From Chitinophagaceae bacterium (GTDB lineage Bacteria; Bacteroidota; Bacteroidia; Chitinophagales; Chitinophagaceae): a DNA stretch of 38,159 nt. The DNA lies in contig JANYEB010000266.1 in the NCBI GenBank assembly GCA_025363355.1, positions 1-38,159 of the forward strand, given 5' to 3'. The notes below the pieces were generated by a model, which was not told the origin of the DNA, searched no databases, and saw only the letters and a program-made list of their open reading frames with translations. Below are positions 32,958 to 38,159 of the stretch, in pieces (positions within the stretch are counted from its first letter, which is position 1; every line of letters starts with the position of its first letter). The position numbers were made by a program, and so were the translations under genes.

Positions 32958-33203
32958 ATGGCAAATCATAAAGCGACCAAAAAAGACGCACGTCAAGCAT
33001 TAAAACGTAGAGATAGAAATAGATACTACGGAAAAACTACTCGTAATGCAATTAGAGATTTAAAAACATTGGAAACTAGCGAATACGCTACTAAGCTTCC
33101 AAGTGTTGAATCTATGATTGACAAGTTAGCTAAACGTGGCGTTATTCATAAAAATAAAGCTGCTAATTTAAAGAGCAAATTAGCTAAGAAAAAAGTAGCT
33201 TAG
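32958..33203 (+). CDS. rpsT: 30S ribosomal protein S20
   Basis: This 81-residue basic helical protein binds 16S rRNA early in 30S assembly. The typical N-terminus ([22 protein letters not shown]) is followed by helices with [20 protein letters not shown] and [10 protein letters not shown]-like endings. I use the ATG at 32958. A longer in-frame start upstream would begin before the promoter at 32904-32933 and does not resemble S20. A strong terminator follows immediately. Confidence 0.96.
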   Translation: MANHKATKKDARQALKRRDRNRYYGKTTRNAIRDLKTLETSEYATKLPSVESMIDKLAKRGVIHKNKAANLKSKLAKKKVA

Positions 33204-33224
33204 TTATCTCTTTTACCATATTGT

Positions 33225-33259
33225 AAAGGTTGTTTCATAAATCGAAACGACCTTTTTTT
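33225..33259 (+). terminator. Rho-independent terminator of rpsT
   Basis: AAAGGTTGTTTC (33225-33236) pairs with GAAACGACCTTT (33244-33255) over 12 bp, including one G-T wobble, with a 7-nt loop and a T-tract to 33259. It shows that transcription of rpsT ends before the helicase gene. Confidence 0.9.
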
Positions 33260-33301
33260 ATTTCTCAAATCCCTTCAGCCATTATCTTCACCTCTTTACT
33301 A

Positions 33302-35209
33302 ATGGTTACTTCAAAAGATATATTACAGCAATATTGGCATCACAATAGTTTTCGTGGTTTGCAAGAAGATATTATTAATGCTGCTTTGCAACAAAAAGAC
33401 ATTTTAGCCTTATTACCAACTGGTGGTGGAAAATCTGTTTGTTTTCAAATACCAGCATTATTAAATGATGGCTTATGTTTAGTAATTTCTCCATTGATTG
33501 CATTAATGAAGGATCAGGTTTTGAATCTTCAAAACAAAAAAATTTCTGCCGCTGCTGTCTTTAGTGGAATGAGTTTTAAAGAAGTTGAACAAATTTTCAT
33601 CAATGCTTCAAATCATCAATACAAATTTCTTTATTTATCTCCTGAAAGATTAGAAAGTCGATTATTCAAATCGTATTTACATTCATTAGACATTACGCTT
33701 ATTGCAGTTGACGAAGCCCATTGCATTAGCCAATGGGGTTATGATTTTCGTCCACCATATTTACGCATTGCAAATCTTAGAGAAGAGTTACCCAAAGTTC
33801 CAATTATTGCTTTAACTGCATCTGCAACAAGTATTGTTCAAAAAGATATTGTAGAAAAATTGAGGTTGAAAAATGTTAGTCTTTTTCAACAATCATTTGA
33901 AAGACCCAATATTTCTTATTCTGTTTTTAAAATTGATAGCAAGATTAATAAGGCTTTAGAAATTTTGAATAATGTTGCTGGCAGTAGCATTATTTATTGC
34001 AAAAATAGAAGACTTACTAACTATGTTTCGCAACTACTCAACCTTCAAAAAATCAGTGCTGATTATTACCACGCAGGATTAACGCAAGAAGAAAGAAATC
34101 AAAAACAAGAGGATTGGATTAATAATAAAATTCGTGTAATTGTTTGTACCAATGCTTTTGGAATGGGCATTGACAAAACAGATGTTAGAACTGTGATACA
34201 TTACGATACGCCAGATTGCTTAGAAAATTATTATCAAGAAGCTGGTCGTGCAGGGAGAGATGGCAAACGAGCTTTTGCAATATTGCTATATCACGCAACA
34301 GATATTGAAGAGTTAGAATATTTACCAACCATTCGTTTTCCATCGATTGAAGATATTAGAAAAGTATATCAATCACTGGCGAATTTCTTGCAAATTCCTC
34401 TTGGTATTGGCGAAGGAAATTATTATGATTTTGATATTGTAGCCTTCACTAAGAATTTCAATATCGATATTCATCTTGCCCTGAATGTATTGAAAACACT
34501 AGAACACGAAGGACATATTACTGTTACAGAAAATGTTTTTATTCCACCAAAAGCAATATTTATTACAGATAAATATTCTGTAGAATCGTTTGAAGCTGCT
34601 AATCCAAAACTAGAGCCTGTTATTAAATGTTTGTTGAGAACATATACTGGTATTCTGGATAATCTTGTTGCCATTAATGAAAAGCAAATTGCAAAAATTT
34701 GTAGTTTGCCTTACAATATTATCAATGAAAGTTTAAAGCTATTAACCCAACATCAAATAATAGAATACATTCCACAAAAAGAAACACCACAGATTTATTT
34801 TAATATGAATCGTGCCGATGCTAGTGGACTAGCAATTAATCACGCTGAATACTTTAAAAGGAAAGAACAATTTACTATCAGAGTGAATACTATGTTGCAA
34901 TATCTAGCTGAAGAAAAGAAGTGCAGAAGCCAAATAATATCGGCATATTTTGATGCAGAAGAAGCAAATGAATGTGGCTGTTGCGATTGTTGTTTGGCAA
35001 AGAAAAATATAGTTTTAACTGAAGAAGAATTCAACAATATCCATCATAAAATTTCATCATTAATTCCTATAGATGGCATCAATACAAAAGAACTATTACC
35101 TCATTTTAAAACAATAAAGAAAGAAAAATTTTGGAAGGTAATGCAAGCTTTGCAAGATGATGGAAGGATAGAAATTAGTCAGGTAGGTTTAGTTACTATT
35201 AAAAAATAG
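33302..35209 (+). CDS. recQ: RecQ-family ATP-dependent DNA helicase
   Basis: This 635-residue superfamily 2 3'-to-5' helicase acts in recombination and fork repair. Motifs: FRGLQEDIINAAL (Q/0 motif), Walker A LPTGGGKS with K44, DEAH box VDEAHCISQWGYDFRP with D137-H140 and the aromatic-rich loop, TATS-like LTASATSIV, and motif VI EAGRAGRDGK. After the helicase core come winged-helix-like segments (residues about 370-520). A cysteine-rich zinc cluster, KCRSQIISAYFDAEEANECG followed by CCDCC, comes only at about residues 535-565. No HRDC domain is visible, so the arrangement differs from E. coli RecQ. I use ATG 33302. The frame also opens at TTG 33230, but that lies inside the rpsT terminator hairpin. 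Confidence 0.92.
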   Translation: MVTSKDILQQYWHHNSFRGLQEDIINAALQQKDILALLPTGGGKSVCFQIPALLNDGLCLVISPLIALMKDQVLNLQNKKISAAAVFSGMSFKEVEQIFINASNHQYKFLYLSPERLESRLFKSYLHSLDITLIAVDEAHCISQWGYDFRPPYLRIANLREELPKVPIIALTASATSIVQKDIVEKLRLKNVSLFQQSFERPNISYSVFKIDSKINKALEILNNVAGSSIIYCKNRRLTNYVSQLLNLQKISADYYHAGLTQEERNQKQEDWINNKIRVIVCTNAFGMGIDKTDVRTVIHYDTPDCLENYYQEAGRAGRDGKRAFAILLYHATDIEELEYLPTIRFPSIEDIRKVYQSLANFLQIPLGIGEGNYYDFDIVAFTKNFNIDIHLALNVLKTLEHEGHITVTENVFIPPKAIFITDKYSVESFEAANPKLEPVIKCLLRTYTGILDNLVAINEKQIAKICSLPYNIINESLKLLTQHQIIEYIPQKETPQIYFNMNRADASGLAINHAEYFKRKEQFTIRVNTMLQYLAEEKKCRSQIISAYFDAEEANECGCCDCCLAKKNIVLTEEEFNNIHHKISSLIPIDGINTKELLPHFKTIKKEKFWKVMQALQDDGRIEISQVGLVTIKK

Positions 35210-35211
35210 TA

Positions 35212-35880
35212 TCACATACAAATCAAGTATCCTGCAATTTGACAAATAACCCCAAGACCAAGCCCAGTATATATTTCAAATGCAGTGTGATTACTAACTA
35301 AAAGTCTTGCTGTTGCAATAATTCCTGTTAATAAAACAGCACAACTTATTGCAAAACCCAAATTAGTTTGATAATAAAAGGCAAATAATATTAAGGCCAT
35401 TAATGCACTGCCTGCACCAATAGTATGCAAACTAATTTTAATAAAATTATTGATGATAACACCAATGATAGAACTCCAGAAAACACCAAAATAAAAGAAC
35501 TTCAACACCAATGGTTGATCTGTTTGGTTTTTACTTAAATAATACATCCACCAATAAAAAAACATCGTAACAAAATAGGGAATAACTCTTTCTTTTTGAG
35601 TACGCAAATAAATACTTTCACTAAGTTTTAATCTCCATAAAAGAAATACTGCAAATGCAGGAAAGAATGCTGTCATCCAAAAAACACTGAACACTTTTAA
35701 TTTCAGTTTCCAAAGGGTTATATCAGAAAATTCAACAGGGAACTGATTAACTAAAAAAAGAAAAATATAAGTTGGAATAAACAATGGATGAAATACATAA
35801 GAAATAATCTTGGCAGGAATGCTCAGCAACAAAGGTTGTTTTTGCTCTTGTGGTTGAAAAGTATCGAATTGATTAGCCAT
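35212..35880 (-). CDS. PAP2-like integral membrane protein
   Basis: This 222-residue protein has about six hydrophobic segments. The part KISLHTIGAGSALMALILFA followed about 40 residues later by ARLLVSNHTAFEIYTGLGLG has the His...Arg...His arrangement of PAP2 (phosphatidic acid phosphatase) proteins (signature roughly KxxxxxxRP, PSGH, SRxxxxxHxxxD). The first motif may be KERVIPYF. The last acidic residue is E rather than D, and the PSGH motif is degenerate, so activity is uncertain. It is probably an inner-membrane lipid-phosphatase-like protein. The gene ends 2 bp from the convergent recQ stop and is divergent from kbl. Confidence 0.5.
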   Translation of the reverse strand: MANQFDTFQPQEQKQPLLLSIPAKIISYVFHPLFIPTYIFLFLVNQFPVEFSDITLWKLKLKVFSVFWMTAFFPAFAVFLLWRLKLSESIYLRTQKERVIPYFVTMFFYWWMYYLSKNQTDQPLVLKFFYFGVFWSSIIGVIINNFIKISLHTIGAGSALMALILFAFYYQTNLGFAISCAVLLTGIIATARLLVSNHTAFEIYTGLGLGVICQIAGYLICM

Positions 35881-35937
35881 AATAAAGCTCTGTAAATGTT
35901 GTGCAAATATTCAGATATTTAATTACTCAATCAATAA

Positions 35938-35945
35938 TACATTTG
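35938..35945 (+). promoter_or_regulatory. -7 element of the kbl promoter
   Basis: TACATTTG is an exact -7 consensus, 22 bp before the kbl ATG at 35968. No TTG is seen at the usual -33 spacing. Confidence 0.45.
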
Positions 35946-35967
35946 CCACCTTAATAAAAATTGCTAT

Positions 35968-37152
35968 ATGAACGAAAAATTTGTTTCCCGAATCAAAAAT
36001 GAAGTTGTAGAAATTGAAGCTGCTGGTTTATTAAAAAAAGAAAGAATTATAACCAGTGAACAAGGTGCAGAAATTGTAGTAAATGGCAAAACTGTTTTAA
36101 ATTTTTGTGCCAATAATTATCTTGGTTTATCTTCTCATCCAAAAGTAATAGAAGCTGCTCACAAAGCTATTGACAGCCACGGTTATGGTATGAGCAGTGT
36201 TCGTTTTATTTGTGGCACACAGGATATTCATAAAGAATTGGAGCGAAAAATTGCAACCTTTTTAGGCACAGAAGATACCATTTTATATGCTGCTGCTTTT
36301 GATGCAAATGGAGGTGTATTTGAGCCTTTATTTAATGAAGAAGATGCCATTATTAGTGATACTTTAAACCATGCTTCAATCATTGATGGCGTTCGTTTGT
36401 GCAAAGCTCAACGTTACAGATACGAGCATAATAATATGCAAGACTTAGAAAATAAGTTACAAGAAACTGCCAATTTACGTAGCAGAATTATTGTAACTGA
36501 TGGTAGCTTTAGTATGGATGGAACTATTGCACAGCTTGATAAAATTTGTGACTTAGCAGATAAATATGATGCTATTGTAATGATTGATGAATGTCATAGT
36601 AGTGGATTTTTAGGGAAGACAGGTAGAGGTACTCACGAGTATAGAAATGTGATGGGAAGAATTGATATTATTACAGGAACTTTAGGTAAAGCATTAGGTG
36701 GTGCAAGTGGTGGCTTTACTAGTGGAAGAAAAGAAATTATTGAAATGTTGAGACAAAGAAGTCGCCCATATTTATTCTCAAACACAGTAGCACCAAGTAT
36801 TGTAGGTGCAAGCATTGCTGTATTAGATATGCTTACTGAAACCACAGAACTGCGTGATAAGCTTGAATTTAACACTACTTATTTTAGAACAAAAATGACT
36901 GAAGCTGGTTTTGATATTAAACCTGGCGACCATCCAATTGTACCAATAATGTTATACGAAGCAACTGTTGCACAAATATTTGCTGCTAAACTTTTGGAAG
37001 AAGGAATTTATGTGATTGGCTTCTTCTACCCTGTTGTGGCAAAGGGTTTGGCAAGAATAAGAGTACAATTAAGTGCTGCACATAACCAAGAACATTTAGA
37101 TAAAGCAATTGCTGCATTTACAAAAGTTGGTAAAGAATTAGGAGTGATTTAA
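35968..37152 (+). CDS. kbl: Glycine C-acetyltransferase (2-amino-3-ketobutyrate CoA ligase)
   Basis: This 394-residue PLP enzyme converts 2-amino-3-ketobutyrate and CoA to glycine and acetyl-CoA in threonine breakdown. Diagnostic stretches are NFCANNYLGLSSHPKVIEAA, SVRFICGTQDIHKELERKI, DTLNHASIIDGVRLCKA (substrate/PLP loop), IDECHSSGFLGKTGRGTHEY (PLP Asp and His), and TGTLGKALGGASGGFTSGRK with the Schiff-base lysine. The length and the RFICGTQ motif are those of KBL rather than the other alpha-oxoamine synthases. Threonine 3-dehydrogenase, its normal partner, is not in the window. The gene appears monocistronic. Confidence 0.95.
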   Translation: MNEKFVSRIKNEVVEIEAAGLLKKERIITSEQGAEIVVNGKTVLNFCANNYLGLSSHPKVIEAAHKAIDSHGYGMSSVRFICGTQDIHKELERKIATFLGTEDTILYAAAFDANGGVFEPLFNEEDAIISDTLNHASIIDGVRLCKAQRYRYEHNNMQDLENKLQETANLRSRIIVTDGSFSMDGTIAQLDKICDLADKYDAIVMIDECHSSGFLGKTGRGTHEYRNVMGRIDIITGTLGKALGGASGGFTSGRKEIIEMLRQRSRPYLFSNTVAPSIVGASIAVLDMLTETTELRDKLEFNTTYFRTKMTEAGFDIKPGDHPIVPIMLYEATVAQIFAAKLLEEGIYVIGFFYPVVAKGLARIRVQLSAAHNQEHLDKAIAAFTKVGKELGVI

Positions 37153-37294
37153 GGTGTAATATTTTTTTTCTTATAACATTTCTCAAATTAATGCGTTGAA
37201 ATAAACTACTACAACCTAATATTAAAATCAAATTAACTGGTTCTCGTTTCCGTAAAACAAGCCACTTTATACGTATTTACTACATATATTTACG

Positions 37295-37325
37295 CCTCTC
37301 TTATTAACTATAAGGGAGGTTTTTA
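37295..37325 (+). terminator. Hairpin and T-run, probable terminator after kbl
   Basis: CCTCTCTTAT (37295-37304) pairs with ATAAGGGAGG (37310-37319) with one G-T wobble and a 5-nt loop, followed by TTTTTATTTAT. It lies 143 bp after the kbl stop within the 308-bp gap 37153-37460. It may instead be a leader hairpin of the next gene. Confidence 0.6.
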
Positions 37326-37418
37326 TTTATACACATACCTTTTACCTATGAAAAACAACTAATTACTGCGTAACGACAGTATTAATATTAATACCCTTTA
37401 ACCCTTAACCTTAATTGA

Positions 37419-37442
37419 TTTTAAAAGCTATCGCTTTTAAAA
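37419..37442. repeat. Perfect 10-bp inverted repeat upstream of the last gene
   Basis: TTTTAAAAGC (37419-37428) and GCTTTTAAAA (37433-37442) with a TATC loop, ending 18 bp before the GTG start of the last gene. It could be an operator or a leader hairpin. It is very A/T-rich, so chance is possible. Confidence 0.4.
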
Positions 37443-37460
37443 GTTTAAACGCATACGATT

Positions 37461-38159
37461 GTGACCATAAAGCGACTAATAAAATTTTTACTTTTTTATA
37501 CATTTTTTATAGGATTTGCTAATTTGAGTAAGGCACAAACTGCTGGGGACTTGGCAGTGATAGCTGCAAATGCTGTTAAGCCAGATAAAATTAAAATTAT
37601 TGCTTTAAACACCATTCCATCAAGTTCAACTTTTATAATAACTGATAATCCTTGGACAGGTACACAATTCAAATCACCTGCTACAGAAGGATACTTGACT
37701 TGGACGAGTCCTAGTTATGCAATTACACCTGGGACGGTTATAACTTTTAGTTCAACAACAACAACTGGTTCAAGTAACTGGACAACTGCAAACTCTTCTG
37801 TAGATATTGGTACTTATACAATAAATGGTTCATTTGCAATTGCAACTTTAGATGACAATATTTTTATTCTATTTAGATCTTCTTGGACTTTAACTCCATC
37901 TGTTTCAGATTTTATTTGGGGGTATAATACAGATGCTTGGATTACAACTGGAACTGTGACATCGAACACATCTTATCTACCAAGTACCTTAACCAATTTT
38001 AACACTGCTTTTTCTGCAACACCAGTTTACGATGCCTATTTTGCAAATGGCAATTCTTCTCAAACGTCAGTATCTGTAAGTAATACAAACAAATGTGCTA
38101 TGGTAAGTTTACTTACTAATACTACAAAGTGGTTTTACAATAATACATCAACTGCAACA
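37461..38159 (+). CDS. Secreted protein with GD-x-A-type N-terminal domain, right end missing
   Basis: These 233 codons stay open to the window edge. The start is GTG at 37461: the in-frame stretch back to the TAA at 37446-37448 has no ATG. The N-terminus (TIKRLIKFLLFYTFFIGFANLSKAQ) is a signal peptide. The mature protein begins AGDLAVIAANAVKPDKIKII, followed by ALNTIPSSSTFIITDNPW and EGYLTWTSPSYAITPGTVIT. This pattern is found at the N-terminus of many large Bacteroidota secreted proteins that usually end in a T9SS tail; here the C-terminus is outside the window. Its function is unknown. Confidence 0.7.
   Translation, partial: MTIKRLIKFLLFYTFFIGFANLSKAQTAGDLAVIAANAVKPDKIKIIALNTIPSSSTFIITDNPWTGTQFKSPATEGYLTWTSPSYAITPGTVITFSSTTTTGSSNWTTANSSVDIGTYTINGSFAIATLDDNIFILFRSSWTLTPSVSDFIWGYNTDAWITTGTVTSNTSYLPSTLTNFNTAFSATPVYDAYFANGNSSQTSVSVSNTNKCAMVSLLTNTTKWFYNNTSTAT

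Noticed and set aside
33230-33301. N-terminal extension of the RecQ-like helicase from TTG
   Set aside because: These bases form the rpsT terminator hairpin and T-run, and the encoded residues do not resemble a helicase N-terminus.

Overview
The window is AT-rich DNA from a member of the phylum Bacteroidota, most likely an order Chitinophagales-type bacterium. The evidence is a type IX secretion (T9SS) sorting domain, a hybrid two-component system with a regulator propeller, a TonB-dependent receptor with a carboxypeptidase-regulatory-like N-terminus, a DUF4476 protein, a Bacteroidota-type serine palmitoyltransferase, and repeated TTTG/TAnnTTTG (-33/-7) promoters. Taxonomy is inferred from these families. 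I ran no search. Nearly all of the window is chromosomal core or cell-envelope content, and I see no insertion sequence, prophage, CRISPR array, tRNA or rRNA.

Layout. Positions 1-1238 (minus) hold the N-terminal part of a secreted aspartyl-protease-like protein that runs off the left edge, and the NAD(P)HX dehydratase gene nnrD. Positions 1431-9764 (plus) are an envelope block: a very large DUF3494 ice-binding-like adhesin with a T9SS tail, a small asparagine-rich protein with a PID-CTERM-like tail, a LysE-type exporter, and a 1155-residue outer-membrane barrel candidate. Positions 9803-13848 (minus) encode a LytTR response regulator and its probable sensor, a propeller/Y_Y_Y/LytS-type histidine kinase. 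Between them lies a pair of identical 19-bp direct repeats with 21-bp phasing. Positions 13997-18472 (minus) encode serine palmitoyltransferase, aroA, truA and a DUF4476 protein. A divergent M1 aminopeptidase follows at 18573-21062.

Positions 21206-28322 (minus) hold a LysM/double-psi-barrel-like protein, an RsmF-like rRNA methyltransferase, a TonB-dependent receptor, panD and a thioredoxin-fold/TPR protein. Positions 28707-32760 (minus) are the sucA-sucB pair of the 2-oxoglutarate dehydrogenase complex. On the right are rpsT, a recQ-like helicase, a PAP2-like membrane protein, kbl (glycine C-acetyltransferase), and the start of a secreted protein that runs off the right edge.

The most interesting material is non-coding or repeat-like. 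(1) aroA carries four different short repeats, two of them palindromes, all in frame and apparently tolerated. (2) A 21-bp phased repeat array, about 280 bp long and reversing orientation in the middle, fills the gap after sucB. (3) A near-perfect promoter followed about 40 nt later by a strong terminator hairpin sits between two convergent genes and could make an RNA of about 60 nt. (4) The phased direct repeats next to the LytTR regulator look like its own binding site. (5) sucB carries tandem-repeat DNA in its linker. Several open reading frames have GTG or TTG as the only plausible start, and for others a downstream ATG is better supported because the upstream start lies inside a promoter or terminator.
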